A DNA stretch of 47,132 nt from Chitinophagales bacterium (GCA_017303395.1 JAFLBN010000023.1:1-47132); one strand, 5' to 3'. Counted from the first letter of the stretch, positions 7,082 through 16,393 are shown. The notes: generated by a model from the sequence alone, not told the origin. Numbers and translations are program-made.

Positions 7082-9232
7082 TTATAGATTCTCTACGTTG
7101 TATTTAATCTTAGCCGATTTTTTCAGTGTTTCCTGTACACTACCCATTACGGTATTACGCAATTGCATCATCATCATCATTTTCTCCTGAAAATCTTGTT
7201 CAGGAGCTGCTGCTACAGGAACATTATATTTATTAATCAGGCTTATGAAAAATACTGCGTCCTGTCCTTTAATAGCAGGTGATACAGTGTTTGGTTGCAA
7301 TTTGCCTGAGAATACATAACCCAGCAATCTAGGTTCGTAACCCAGTTTGTTTATGAATGGTTGTGATGCGTTAAACGAGTCTGAACGTTGCAGTGCTTGA
7401 TTTGTACTTGTAGAAAGTGATTGCAAAGAGCTTACAGATTTGTATTGATCCATCAGCATTTTTGCTTTTTTCTCATTTCTTACAGCCATTTCAATAGCTG
7501 GCCTGTTGTTCATATCTAACTTCATGAGGCCCGGTTCTTGTTCACCGCTCATTTTAGCAACTATGTAACGACCATTGAGGCTGAATACAGCAGATACATC
7601 ACCTTTTTTTGCAGCATACAACCAACGCACCAATTCACGGCTGTTGCCCAGACCATTTACCATGAAATCTGTTTCTTTTATACCCTCAGCTACACGCTTA
7701 TTGATATTTTCTTTTTTCACCGCTTCATCAAATGCTTTTTCAGAATTGTATTTACCTGCAAATTCTGATGCTTTTGCATAAGCGGCATTGTTTGTATTCT
7801 GACCTGGTTCCAGCATACGGCTGATAGTAGCCAGTTTCAGTGCCGGTTGAACACCTTTTTGGTCAAGTATTTCTATATAGTGGTACCCTGCATAACCGCT
7901 ATTACTAACTTTTACAATTTTCTTTTCGCCTGTTTTACCATCGAAAATGAAGTCTGCAAATTCTTTAGATAGTTGTTCTTTCTGTTGCAGTGTAAAAGTG
8001 TATTCTCCATTAGTTTGTTTGCTTCCTTCATCCTGAGTGTATTTAGCAACCATCTCACTGAAGTTTGCGCCACCTTTGATAGCAAGCTCCACGCTGTCAA
8101 TACGTTTTTTCACTACACTATCCGCAGCAACAGGTTGGCCACCTTCTTCTGTTTTTATGAGAATGTGGCGGCATTTTACAGAATCCGGCAGTGTTTTTCT
8201 ATCAACTACTTTTGTCAATTTATAAGAGTTGTTCTCGTAGTATGGTCCGAACACAGCTCCAGTAGACAATTTCAGAATTGAATCTGCATAAGGAGAGAAG
8301 AAAGAACCTTTATTTACATAAGATGGATTGTATTGTTCATCAGAATTTCTGTTTACAATACTTTCTACATCTGTAGTGTTAGCAAATTCGTTTTTTATAT
8401 TATTAAGAACACCTAAAGCGTTTGCAGTATCTTCCGAACTTGGTGTCAGGTCGAATGCTACATAGTCTATGCTTCTTGATTTATCAGCATTGTAGAATCT
8501 CTTTTCATTTTTCTTCATGTATTCTACAAGCTCTTCTTCTTTAACCGGAACTTTATCATCAGGAATAGTAGCGTAAGGTATCCTTACGAAATCGATACCT
8601 ACATATTCAGATTTTTCTTTCCTCGATTTTTCCAAGAGGTATTTAGGAACATAGATTGCTTTTGCTGTCAGCATTGTGTATTTCTTCAATGCATTGTTCT
8701 GCAGCACATAATTTTTAATAGTCTGCCATTCTTCCAGCAATTTTCCTGTAGGATCTACCTGATTAGCTTGTTGTTCAAATGCTTTGATACGTTGCGGATC
8801 AAACATTTTCGTTTCCGGATTCTGGAACCACTGATACTGCCTAACTATAGGATCAGCGTTCATACCATATATCAGTTCTTTTTCTTCCTCAGGTGTTGTC
8901 TGTATTCCCAGTTTTTCGCATTCTGCTTTTACCAATTCAGCATTAACTAAATCTGCAAGTGCTTGCTGGTTTATCTGTGCTCTTGTTGCATCATCCAAAG
9001 GACGACCTTTCTGACCATAAGAGTAAAGTGTTTCGTAGTCTTTTACTTTTTGGCTATATGCTTTTACATCTATAGCTTCACCATTTACTTTAGCAACGCT
9101 ATTATCTCTACCAAAAAGAGAACCTAATGGGCCATTTGATGCATCCATTAATATAAAACCTACCAGCGAAAGGGCTATTACAAAACCAGCAACTTTAGCG
9201 TACTTATTCCTAATTTTCTGAATTACAGACAT
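7082..9232 (-). CDS. ppiD: PpiD-like periplasmic peptidyl-prolyl isomerase/chaperone
   Basis: 716 residues, the usual length of Bacteroidota PpiD. One N-terminal transmembrane helix (VAGFVIALSLVGFILMDA, residues about 14-31) anchors it with the rest in the periplasm. A SurA_N-type chaperone domain follows (KVNGEAIDVKAYSQKV to about residue 200), then a parvulin-type rotamase domain near 350-460 (CRHILIKTEEGG, ANFSEMVAKYTQDEGSK, GYHYIEILD). The C-terminal 250 residues are helical and family-specific. It assists folding of exported envelope proteins, likely important for an organism with many secreted barrels. It is transcribed away from nadA across a 526-bp gap that may hold the replication origin. 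Codons lean to T-ending forms, as in strongly expressed neighbours. Confidence 0.9.
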   Translation of the reverse strand: MSVIQKIRNKYAKVAGFVIALSLVGFILMDASNGPLGSLFGRDNSVAKVNGEAIDVKAYSQKVKDYETLYSYGQKGRPLDDATRAQINQQALADLVNAELVKAECEKLGIQTTPEEEKELIYGMNADPIVRQYQWFQNPETKMFDPQRIKAFEQQANQVDPTGKLLEEWQTIKNYVLQNNALKKYTMLTAKAIYVPKYLLEKSRKEKSEYVGIDFVRIPYATIPDDKVPVKEEELVEYMKKNEKRFYNADKSRSIDYVAFDLTPSSEDTANALGVLNNIKNEFANTTDVESIVNRNSDEQYNPSYVNKGSFFSPYADSILKLSTGAVFGPYYENNSYKLTKVVDRKTLPDSVKCRHILIKTEEGGQPVAADSVVKKRIDSVELAIKGGANFSEMVAKYTQDEGSKQTNGEYTFTLQQKEQLSKEFADFIFDGKTGEKKIVKVSNSGYAGYHYIEILDQKGVQPALKLATISRMLEPGQNTNNAAYAKASEFAGKYNSEKAFDEAVKKENINKRVAEGIKETDFMVNGLGNSRELVRWLYAAKKGDVSAVFSLNGRYIVAKMSGEQEPGLMKLDMNNRPAIEMAVRNEKKAKMLMDQYKSVSSLQSLSTSTNQALQRSDSFNASQPFINKLGYEPRLLGYVFSGKLQPNTVSPAIKGQDAVFFISLINKYNVPVAAAPEQDFQEKMMMMMQLRNTVMGSVQETLKKSAKIKYNVENL

Positions 9233-9239
9233 ATCACTA

Positions 9240-9758
9240 TTATGTTTATTACAGGGACGGCAAATTTATACGAAAAATTGAGATAATAAAGCCGTTTTAC
9301 CTTAATAATACAGATTTATCAATTATATTAATAATATAGTTAATTCAACTAACCAGTCTATTAACTGTATGTTATCCAATTCTTATTAAAACTTTAATGT
9401 TATTAGACTGGTGTGTTAATTACTGTGGATAGCGAGATTATAACACCCCGTGTAAATGGAATAAACCTGATGATGTGGATAAGCGAATTTTTTTATTCTA
9501 AGAAATCAGTAGGTTATAATCACCATTCTCATAAATTCACAACAAGTTATTTATCAACGCATTCTGTAATCCACATTTCCCATTTTTTTGTGGGTATCCT
9601 TATTTAACAGGGCTTTAGGCTGTTAATAACTAATTGCTATATAGTGGACGAACTAAATTCTTTTACTTTGCAAATAGAATAAGTGATTATTATCCCCAAA
9701 TCCACAGTCCTTATTATAATAGTCCTTTTTTTTAAAAAATCTTTTTATTAATACTACT
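9240..9758. other. candidate chromosomal origin (oriC): DnaA-box-like cluster in AT-rich divergent gap
   Basis: This 526-bp gap between divergent ppiD and nadA has no credible gene. Measured against the box TTATCCACA it holds one exact copy (minus strand, 9474-9482), single-mismatch copies at 9424-9432 (minus), 9567-9575 and 9690-9698, and weaker ones at 9372-9380 and 9551-9559. Very AT-rich stretches lie at 9301-9350 (7 G/C in 50) and 9721-9757, either of which could be an unwinding element. An inverted repeat of 13 bp with one mismatch (9352-9364 and 9400-9412) frames one box. Context fits: divergent flanks, parS-like sites at 13.1 and 14.3 kb, mnmG nearby, and mostly plus-strand genes to the right. 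A promoter of nadA must also be here. No functional proof. Confidence 0.5.
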
Positions 9759-10769
9759 ATGAATGTGCAAATCGAAGAAGCTGAAAAAAATTTGACGAAA
9801 ATTGGATTTCTGGATCTGGAAATTGACCCATCGCTGGATTTGTTTGCAGAGATTGAAAAGCTAAAGAAGGAAAAGAATGCTGTAATACTTGCTCACTATT
9901 ATCAGGAGCCGGATATACAGGATATAGCTGATTATATAGGTGACAGTTTGGGCCTTGCACAGAATGCTGAAAAGACGGATGCAGATATTATAGTATTTGC
10001 AGGCGTACACTTTATGGCAGAAACTGCAAAGATTCTGAATCCTGATAAAAAGGTATTGTTACCTGATCTGAATGCTGGTTGTTCTTTGAGTGACAGTTGT
10101 CCGCCCGCACTCTTCAAGCAATTCAAGGACAAACATCCCGACCATATTGTTATATCATATATTAATTGCTCTGCAGGTATTAAGGCATTGAGTGATATCA
10201 TATGCACATCTTCAAATGCAAAGCAAATTGTTGATAGTTTGCCAAAAGAGCAAAAGATAATATTCGCTCCTGATAAGAATTTAGGTGCATATATCAATAA
10301 GACAAGTGGTAGAGAAATGGTGTTATGGAATGGCGCTTGTATGGTGCATGAAATATTTTCATTGGAAAAAATTACACGCCTCAAGGAAAGACATCCTAAT
10401 GCTAAAATGATTGCACATCCTGAGTGCGAAGAGGCAGTATTAAAGATTGCTGATTATATAGGTTCAACTACACAATTATTAAAATATACACAAGACTCAG
10501 GTTTCAATGAATTTATCGTAGCCACTGAAGCGGGTATATTACACCAAATGCAAATAGCTTCTCCCGATAAAACTTTTATACCTGCACCACCAGATAATGC
10601 ATGCGCATGTAACGATTGCCCGCACATGAAGCTCAATACTTTAGAAAAATTGTATCTGTGTCTTAAGTATGAGCAACCTGAAATACTTATGAATGAGGAA
10701 CTTAGGCTGGCTGCAAAGAAACCTATAGATAAAATGTTGCAGCTTAGCAGGAGTTTTGGCCTGATATAA
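9759..10769 (+). CDS. nadA: quinolinate synthase A
   Basis: 336 residues. Condenses iminoaspartate with dihydroxyacetone phosphate to quinolinate in de novo NAD synthesis, using an oxygen-sensitive [4Fe-4S] cluster. The expected cluster ligands are present: C108 ([12 protein letters not shown]), C194 ([11 protein letters not shown]) and one of the C-terminal cysteines in [18 protein letters not shown] (C282-C287). The active-site stretch [20 protein letters not shown] and MIAHPECE are also intact. nadB and nadC are not adjacent. The ATG at 9759 has poly-T/A DNA upstream rather than a strong ribosome-binding site. A near-consensus -7 box (TTACTTTG, 9663-9670) lies 88 nt upstream. Confidence 0.96.
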   Translation: MNVQIEEAEKNLTKIGFLDLEIDPSLDLFAEIEKLKKEKNAVILAHYYQEPDIQDIADYIGDSLGLAQNAEKTDADIIVFAGVHFMAETAKILNPDKKVLLPDLNAGCSLSDSCPPALFKQFKDKHPDHIVISYINCSAGIKALSDIICTSSNAKQIVDSLPKEQKIIFAPDKNLGAYINKTSGREMVLWNGACMVHEIFSLEKITRLKERHPNAKMIAHPECEEAVLKIADYIGSTTQLLKYTQDSGFNEFIVATEAGILHQMQIASPDKTFIPAPPDNACACNDCPHMKLNTLEKLYLCLKYEQPEILMNEELRLAAKKPIDKMLQLSRSFGLI

Positions 10770-10837
10770 GAAATGATTATTTCTCATTTTGTTAAATTTT
10801 TGTAAATTGATACCCTATTTATAACAAATTAAGCATT

Positions 10838-12736
10838 ATGAGAAGATTTTACTTAGTAAATCTGCTTGTAGCATTGTTTACAATAACAGCTACCAGCAAC
10901 GTTTCAGCGCAGTTAAAAAACTTTTTGGGACCAAGGCTTTATGTACACGAACCACCAGTAATTGGTTACAAAAGCTTCACTTATTCAAGTAGTACCACTA
11001 CTCCTTGGGGTCGTGCTTTGGATTCTACCTGGAAAAATGTGCCACTGGTAAAAAGTGTTGACTCACTGGGTTGTGTACAACCGGGTACTGCAAACTATAC
11101 TGGTAAATGGGTTTTAATCTGGCGTGGTACTTGTCAGTTTGGTGAGAAAGCAAAATTTGCTCAGGACAAAGGTGCTGCAGGTGTAATCATCATTAACAAC
11201 GTTCCGGGTGCTGAGCCTGTAGGTATGGCTGCAGGTACTGCGGGTGGTTCTGTTACAATACCTGTATTGATGGTATCTAACCCTGAAGGTGCTGCTATGT
11301 GGAATACGCTTGGTACAACGCCGCTTACTATATCACTGTGTGTTTGGGGACTTGGTAATGCTAATGACCTTGCATTAGTTCCTAAATCAGGTGCATTGAC
11401 AACAGGTGCTACACCATTGAATCAAATCAGCGGATCTAGCGCTACTGCATACAAGCAATATACTGGTGCACTGATTGCAAACGTGGGCACAAATGATCAG
11501 ACAAACATCAAACTGAAGTCTGTTATTACTTTCACGCCTACAGGCGGATCAGCATCTGTTGTTTTCCAGGATTCTGCTGTTGCGACTAACTTTAATACTA
11601 TCGATTCTATAATCAGTATTACGAGTCCTAATGTCGGTACATTAAATCCTACTACTACTGGTGTATATACTACTACATATACAGTAAGTGCAGACCAACC
11701 TGATGATAATACTGCTGATAACTCTTTTAGTTACAATACTTACATCACAAACAACATCTATTGTAAAGGTCGTACGGATGCAGCAGGCAATCCTACTATC
11801 ACTAATGGTTTGCGTTTCGGTTCAGGTACATCCAGCTTTATTTGGGGCCCACTTTTCTACGTAAATAAAGGCGGTTATAAAGCTCAGGCATTACGTTATG
11901 CTATTAATGATAACGATACATCTAAACACTCTTTGGATCAAATTACTGTTGCTGATAAGACTTCAATTTCTTACCTATTGAAATGGGTTGATGGTTCTAA
12001 CGGTGGTTCTACCGATAACATCATTCAAGCTTCTGAAGTTGAAATCAAAGGAGCTTCTATTTATACATTTACAAGTGCAGACTCTAATAACAGACTGTTC
12101 ACTTCTATCATGGGTGATAAAGATGGTAAAGCAGGTATTGTAACGCTTGATGCTAATTCTTGGTATTGGGTTGTAGTTGATATGCCTGGCCCAACCTTCC
12201 TGTGTAGTGATGACTCGTATAGTTATTTCACAAGGTCTCTGGCAGCTGATAACCTTACATCTAGTGTTAAAGATTATTCTACTCCAATGTTCCTTGGTTC
12301 AATGTCTACATTCACTGATAATGGTTCTCAGAAAGCTAATATGTTGATTGGTGCAACTTCTGCAGCTGCGGCACACTTGATAGACTCTGTATCATTCCCT
12401 AGCTCTGATGGTGTTCCTGCACTTGCATTGGAACTGAGTCCATTCCAGGTTTCAGTAAATGAAGTAGCTAATCAGGGTATGAAGGAGTTCAGTGTTTATC
12501 CTAATCCTGCTACTACATCGGTTAATGTTAAATTGAATCTTTCTCAGAAAGCTGAAAAAGTACAGATTCGCATCATTGATGCTGTTGGTCGTCGTATGAT
12601 GACTGAAGATTATAATAACTTACAAAAAGAAACGCTGAATATCTCTACAGAGAAACTTTCTGCCGGTAACTACTATGTTGTGTTGATAGCAAATGGTTCT
12701 GCAACTGTTCAACCATTCGTTGTTACAAAACAGTAA
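10838..12736 (+). CDS. secreted PA-domain protein with T9SS type A sorting domain
   Basis: 632 residues with a signal peptide (cleavage after TSNVSAQ). Residues about 70-165 form a protease-associated (PA) domain (GKWVLIWRGTCQFGEKAKFA, then KGAAGVIIINN, then VTIPVLMVSNPEG). The middle is beta-rich with a CARDB-like or adhesion-like look and no protease motif that I can find. The last 80 residues (FSVYPNPATTSVNVKL, VQIRIIDAVGRRM, LSAGNYYVVLI) are a T9SS type A sorting domain, so the protein should cross the outer membrane by type IX secretion and be released or anchored at the surface. Codon use is T-rich at third positions, suggesting high expression. A strong terminator follows. A PA domain without a peptidase suggests a binding role. 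Confidence 0.85.
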   Translation: MRRFYLVNLLVALFTITATSNVSAQLKNFLGPRLYVHEPPVIGYKSFTYSSSTTTPWGRALDSTWKNVPLVKSVDSLGCVQPGTANYTGKWVLIWRGTCQFGEKAKFAQDKGAAGVIIINNVPGAEPVGMAAGTAGGSVTIPVLMVSNPEGAAMWNTLGTTPLTISLCVWGLGNANDLALVPKSGALTTGATPLNQISGSSATAYKQYTGALIANVGTNDQTNIKLKSVITFTPTGGSASVVFQDSAVATNFNTIDSIISITSPNVGTLNPTTTGVYTTTYTVSADQPDDNTADNSFSYNTYITNNIYCKGRTDAAGNPTITNGLRFGSGTSSFIWGPLFYVNKGGYKAQALRYAINDNDTSKHSLDQITVADKTSISYLLKWVDGSNGGSTDNIIQASEVEIKGASIYTFTSADSNNRLFTSIMGDKDGKAGIVTLDANSWYWVVVDMPGPTFLCSDDSYSYFTRSLAADNLTSSVKDYSTPMFLGSMSTFTDNGSQKANMLIGATSAAAAHLIDSVSFPSSDGVPALALELSPFQVSVNEVANQGMKEFSVYPNPATTSVNVKLNLSQKAEKVQIRIIDAVGRRMMTEDYNNLQKETLNISTEKLSAGNYYVVLIANGSATVQPFVVTKQ

Positions 12737-12757
12737 TCTGTTTTAATATTTCCTGAA

Positions 12758-12786
12758 GGGAGCTACTCTATGTAGCTCCCTTTTTT
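12758..12786 (+). terminator. rho-independent terminator after the PA-domain gene
   Basis: A 9-bp stem GGGAGCTAC / GTAGCTCCC with a 5-nt loop, followed by six T. It starts 22 nt after the stop codon. Confidence 0.92.
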
Positions 12787-13086
12787 GTGCTCATACAATT
12801 CAGTTAGACCGCTGTATTAATATCTATTTTACATTTCTTAATTGTGTATTTAATATTTATTGAAAAATTGGTGATTTTTTACCTGATTTAGTGTTGTTTT
12901 TTGCACTAATCATTTTTTATGAAAGGAATACACTAAGCCTGTACATTGGGTTTGATTATGAAATTTATATGGAACTCTTTTTAACAGTTTTTATCTTTCG
13001 CTTTTTATTTAGTTGTCAGATATTATAGCTGCCAACTTTTTCATAATTTGTAAAAGCCAGCGTCTAGATTTTTATCGAGACTAATA
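12787..13086. other. AT-rich intergenic stretch, no gene seen
   Basis: About 300 bases between two terminators of the flanking convergent genes. No open frame of useful length on either strand, no tRNA-like cloverleaf and no DnaA-box match. Several T-runs are present. I see nothing definable in it; a small RNA cannot be excluded. Confidence 0.5.
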
Positions 13087-13112
13087 AAAAGGGTTCCACG
13101 TGGAACCCTTTT
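13087..13112 (-). terminator. 26-bp perfect palindrome: terminator of the 13.1-kb gene, with a parS-like core
   Basis: Bases 13087-13099 are the exact reverse complement of 13100-13112. On the minus strand the hairpin follows the envelope-protein gene by 21 nt and runs into TTTTTATTAG, as a terminator should. The central 16 bases (13092-13107, GGTTCCACGTGGAACC) also fit the ParB site pattern NGTTNCACGTGNAACN exactly. The DNA could serve both purposes. With no unpaired loop bases in the perfect form, the RNA hairpin would have to open its central CACGTG. Confidence 0.7.
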
Positions 13113-13133
13113 GTAGTTATCAGGAAGAATATC

Positions 13134-13826
13134 TTAAAGCTTGTACTGAATACCAATGGAAGTATTGATGGTTGTATTTCTATCACTCAGATTATTTTGC
13201 ATTGCATAACCGTAGCTTAATGTTGGTATTCTCATAGCATTTGCACCTATTGTAGCCGTGAATGATACCTTATTGCTATGCCTGTAAACTAAAGTATTTA
13301 TCATTCCCAGTACTAGATTTGTGTTAGTATTATAAGAACGTCTATCCCTGTGTTCGCTAGTTTCTTCTATTATGTAACTGACAGTTTCTTTAGTATATAC
13401 CTTCATCAGCCCAACAGTAATACCCATGTAATTGCTGAATCTTTTCATTGCAGGACAATGTTCTTTTATCTTAGGGCAAATGATATCGTACTGCACACTT
13501 GTATTCAGTACAAAATGATTATTCTTTTCCTGGTACCAATAGTCACTATATGTATTACCACCTGCATTATCTTGCCCCCATTGGTTTCTTGTTAGCCCAT
13601 ATCCGTCTTTCCATGAGAAGTTTGACAGGCTTATTTCATAGGCTAAACCATTATTTGTCTCATATCTTCCGGCTATTTCTTTATTCCAGCAATTGTAATA
13701 AGCGTCATTGCTGTTCATTTTTGTGTAGTACCTGTTCATACCTGTACGTATACCAAGGTTGAATGACTGGCTGTATGCTGCGCCAGTAAAGCTTAAAAGT
13801 GCTATTGCAAATAGGTATTTCTTCAT
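13134..13826 (-). CDS. exported protein, probable small outer-membrane barrel
   Basis: 230 residues from the ATG at 13824-13826, which begins a good signal peptide (MKKYLFAIALLSFTGAAYSQ); the frame extends six codons further upstream. The mature protein opens with FNLGIRTGMNRYY and ends with TINTSIGIQYKL, an aromatic-flanked alternating C-terminal strand typical of beta-barrels, and has repeated short beta-like runs. I do not recognise a named family. A CPKIKEHCPAMK segment could form a disulfide loop. It is a single-gene unit, opposite in direction to mnmG, with a terminator-like palindrome at its 3' end. Confidence 0.65.
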   Translation of the reverse strand: MKKYLFAIALLSFTGAAYSQSFNLGIRTGMNRYYTKMNSNDAYYNCWNKEIAGRYETNNGLAYEISLSNFSWKDGYGLTRNQWGQDNAGGNTYSDYWYQEKNNHFVLNTSVQYDIICPKIKEHCPAMKRFSNYMGITVGLMKVYTKETVSYIIEETSEHRDRRSYNTNTNLVLGMINTLVYRHSNKVSFTATIGANAMRIPTLSYGYAMQNNLSDRNTTINTSIGIQYKL

Positions 13827-13906
13827 AAGTAGTGTTTGGTACAACTAAATTACGTGAATTAGTATTCTTATTGGTGATTAATAACAACTAATTCCAATAC
13901 TGGTTG

Positions 13907-13914
13907 TACCTTTG
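13907..13914 (+). promoter_or_regulatory. -7 box of mnmG
   Basis: TACCTTTG matches TAnnTTTG exactly and ends 6 nt before the ATG at 13921. Transcription starting a few bases after the box would give a leaderless or nearly leaderless mRNA. Confidence 0.5.
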
Positions 13915-13920
13915 CTGCCT

Positions 13921-15789
13921 ATGTTTAAGGAGTATGATGTAATAGTAGTAGGAGCAGGACATGCAGGTTGTGAGGCTGCCGCTGCTGCTGCTAATATGGG
14001 TTCTAAGGTCCTTTTGATAACTATGAACATGCAGACTATAGCCCAGATGAGCTGTAATCCTGCTATGGGTGGTATCGCAAAGGGACAGATAGTAAGGGAG
14101 ATAGATGCTTTGGGTGGCTATAGTGGTATTGTGAGTGACAAGAGCATGATTCAGTTCCGTATGCTGAACAAGTCTAAAGGACCTGGTATGTGGAGTCCAC
14201 GTACGCAGAATGACCGTATGCTTTTTGCACAGACCTGGAGGGATATGTTAGAGGCTACTCCAAACGTAGATTTCTGGCAGGATATGGTGAAGGAACTAAT
14301 TGTTTCACGTGGAACAGTGTGTGGTGTTGTGACAGGAATGGGCATAGAAATAAAATCTAAGGCTGTAGTCCTTACAAACGGAACCTTCCTGAATGGTGTT
14401 ATCCATATAGGTGAAAAGCAGTTTGGAGGAGGTAGAATGGGCGAAAAAGGGGCTACAGGCATTACAGAACAGCTTGTTTCCTATGGTTTTGAGAGTGATA
14501 GGCTTAAAACTGGTACTCCGCCGCGTATAGATGGACGTAGCCTTGACTATAGCAAGATGGAAATACAGGATGGAGATGAGGAAATAGTAGGCTTCTCTTA
14601 CCTGCCAATAGAAAGAATTAAGCCGGAACAACAAAGGGGCTGCTGGGTTACCTACACAAGTCCGGAGGTTCACGATATCCTGAAGACAGGTTTTGAGAAA
14701 TCTCCGATGTTCCAGGGAAGAATACAAGGTACCGGGCCACGTTATTGCCCAAGTATTGAGGACAAAGTGACTCGCTTTGCTGAAAGGGAACGCCATCAAT
14801 TGTTTGTGGAACCTGAAGGTTGGAATACGGTAGAGATTTATGTTAATGGTTTCAGTACTTCTTTGTCGGAAGATGTGCAGTATAAAGCACTACAAATGGT
14901 GCCCGGGTTTGAGAATTGTAAGTTCTTCCGTCCGGGATATGCCATAGAATATGATTATTTCCCGCCTACACAGCTCAAATTCACCCTCGAAACCAAGCTT
15001 ATCAATAATCTTTTCTTTGCAGGACAGATAAATGGTACTACAGGATATGAAGAAGCTGCGTGTCAGGGTTTGATGGCAGGCATCAATGCACACAGGAAAG
15101 TAAAGGAACTGGAACCTGTTGTATTGCAGCGTAGTGACGCCTATATAGGTGTGCTGATAGATGACCTGATAAATAAAGGTACAGACGAGCCTTATAGGAT
15201 GTTTACCAGCAGGGCAGAATTCCGTACACTCCTCAGACAAGACAATGCAGACCTACGTCTTACAGAACTTGGGCATAATATTGGTCTGGCAACAGATGAA
15301 AGATTGGCATTAATGAATGCTAAGAAAGAGAAAGTAGATCGTATCAAAACTCTATTGGCTGAATATCCTGTAGAACCTGCAGATGCTAACCCGTTTCTGG
15401 AATCAATAGATAGTGCTACACTGAATGAACGTAGCCGTGCTTTGAAAATCCTGCTTCGCCCGGGCATTAACCTGAAAGATATGCAGGCCGCTTTGCCAGG
15501 CTTGAAGGAAGCACTGAATGAAGATGATACTCTTGCTTTGGAACAGGCAGAGATACAAATCAAGTACGATGTGTATATAGAGAAGGAAAAGGAACTGGTT
15601 AAGAAGATGGCAACATTGGAGGATCTTGTAATACCTGATACATTTAATTATGATAAGCTGTCTGCACTATCAACAGAGGCACGGCAGAAACTGAAGAAGA
15701 TAAAACCACAAACACTTGGGCAGGCCAGTAGGATAAGCGGTGTTAACCCAAGCGATGTTCAGATACTAATGGTATACATGGGGCGTTAA
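13921..15789 (+). CDS. mnmG: tRNA uridine-5-carboxymethylaminomethyl modification enzyme MnmG (GidA)
   Basis: 622 residues. With MnmE it installs the carboxymethylaminomethyl group at U34 of certain tRNAs in the cytoplasm. The FAD-binding motif VIVVGAGHAGCEAAAAAANMG starts at residue about 7; further signatures are MSCNPAMGGIAKG, QFGGGRMGEKGATG, RLKTGTPPRIDGRS and CPSIEDKVTRFAERERHQ. The C-terminal helical domain that contacts MnmE is complete. The ATG at 13921 was chosen over an upstream in-frame TTG at 13912, which lies inside the -7 box. The gene contains a parS-like site at 14301-14316. mnmG often lies near oriC in other bacteria. A hairpin separates it from recX. Confidence 0.97.
   Translation: MFKEYDVIVVGAGHAGCEAAAAAANMGSKVLLITMNMQTIAQMSCNPAMGGIAKGQIVREIDALGGYSGIVSDKSMIQFRMLNKSKGPGMWSPRTQNDRMLFAQTWRDMLEATPNVDFWQDMVKELIVSRGTVCGVVTGMGIEIKSKAVVLTNGTFLNGVIHIGEKQFGGGRMGEKGATGITEQLVSYGFESDRLKTGTPPRIDGRSLDYSKMEIQDGDEEIVGFSYLPIERIKPEQQRGCWVTYTSPEVHDILKTGFEKSPMFQGRIQGTGPRYCPSIEDKVTRFAERERHQLFVEPEGWNTVEIYVNGFSTSLSEDVQYKALQMVPGFENCKFFRPGYAIEYDYFPPTQLKFTLETKLINNLFFAGQINGTTGYEEAACQGLMAGINAHRKVKELEPVVLQRSDAYIGVLIDDLINKGTDEPYRMFTSRAEFRTLLRQDNADLRLTELGHNIGLATDERLALMNAKKEKVDRIKTLLAEYPVEPADANPFLESIDSATLNERSRALKILLRPGINLKDMQAALPGLKEALNEDDTLALEQAEIQIKYDVYIEKEKELVKKMATLEDLVIPDTFNYDKLSALSTEARQKLKKIKPQTLGQASRISGVNPSDVQILMVYMGR
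14301..14316. other. parS-like ParB binding site inside mnmG
   Basis: TGTTTCACGTGGAACA fits the widely shared parS pattern TGTTNCACGTGNAACA at every fixed position. It encodes part of the peptide IVSRGT of MnmG. It lies 1.2 kb from a second such core at 13092-13107. Confidence 0.65.
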
Positions 15790-15794
15790 ATACA

Positions 15795-15825
15795 GAAGTC
15801 AAAACCTAATATTGGTTTTGACTTC
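15795..15825 (+). terminator. hairpin between mnmG and recX
   Basis: 12-bp stem GAAGTCAAAACC / GGTTTTGACTTC around a 7-nt loop, 5 nt after the mnmG stop codon. The tail is only moderately T-rich (TTACTTTT), and overlaps the box proposed for recX. Confidence 0.65.
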
Positions 15826-15848
15826 TTACTTTTAGGGTGTTATTAATT

Positions 15849-16301
15849 ATGTCTGCAAGAGAATCCATATACCGTTTCTGCAACTACCAGCTGCGTAGCC
15901 ATCAGGAAGCCCGCAACAAACTATACGAGCTTGGTTGCAAAACACCAGAGATAGAAGAGCTGATTGCAGAACTGATAGAGAAGGGGCTATTGAACGAAGA
16001 ACAATATGCCCGTGCCATAGCCCGGGGACGTTTTAGGCTGAAACAATGGGGAAGAGTTAAGATAATACAATATTTAAAAATTCATAAAGTGTCTGACTAT
16101 TGCATAAAGAAATCAATGACAGAGATAGACCCGGATGAATACTATGAAACCTTGCAGAAGCTGGCAACAAAGAAATGGGCTGAATTGAAGAGCGAAAAAC
16201 TTGTTCCCATCCGAAAGAACAAAACATATCGCTATCTGTTACAAAAAGGATATGAAGGAAGCTTAATAAATGAAGCGATAAACGAAATATCTAAGAAATA
16301 A
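15849..16301 (+). CDS. recX: RecX regulatory protein
   Basis: 150 residues from the ATG at 15849; the frame is open from a GTG at 15837, but that falls directly after a TACTTTTA box (15827-15834) and is less likely. The pattern of three-helix repeats is right for RecX: YRFCNYQLRSHQEARNKLYE, IAELIEKGLLNEEQYARA, ARGRFRLKQWGRVKIIQYL and a C-terminal RYLLQKGYEGSLINEAI. RecX binds and modulates RecA filaments. recA is not in the window; separate placement from recA is common in Bacteroidota. It follows mnmG after a hairpin. Confidence 0.85.
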   Translation: MSARESIYRFCNYQLRSHQEARNKLYELGCKTPEIEELIAELIEKGLLNEEQYARAIARGRFRLKQWGRVKIIQYLKIHKVSDYCIKKSMTEIDPDEYYETLQKLATKKWAELKSEKLVPIRKNKTYRYLLQKGYEGSLINEAINEISKK

Positions 16302-16393
16302 TAAAATATATTAATATAATATCTTCTTTTCATACATAGATAATCCTAACAGTTCTATAACGAAACAATAAACCATATCTATATATTATTCCA

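Noticed and set aside
9413-9607. 64-codon open frame in the ppiD-nadA gap
   Set aside because: Low-complexity product, no recognisable start context, and it covers the DnaA-box cluster, which explains the sequence better.
12787-13086. Possible small RNA or tRNA in the AT-rich gap
   Set aside because: No cloverleaf and no promoter-terminator pair that encloses a distinct unit; the terminators belong to the flanking genes.
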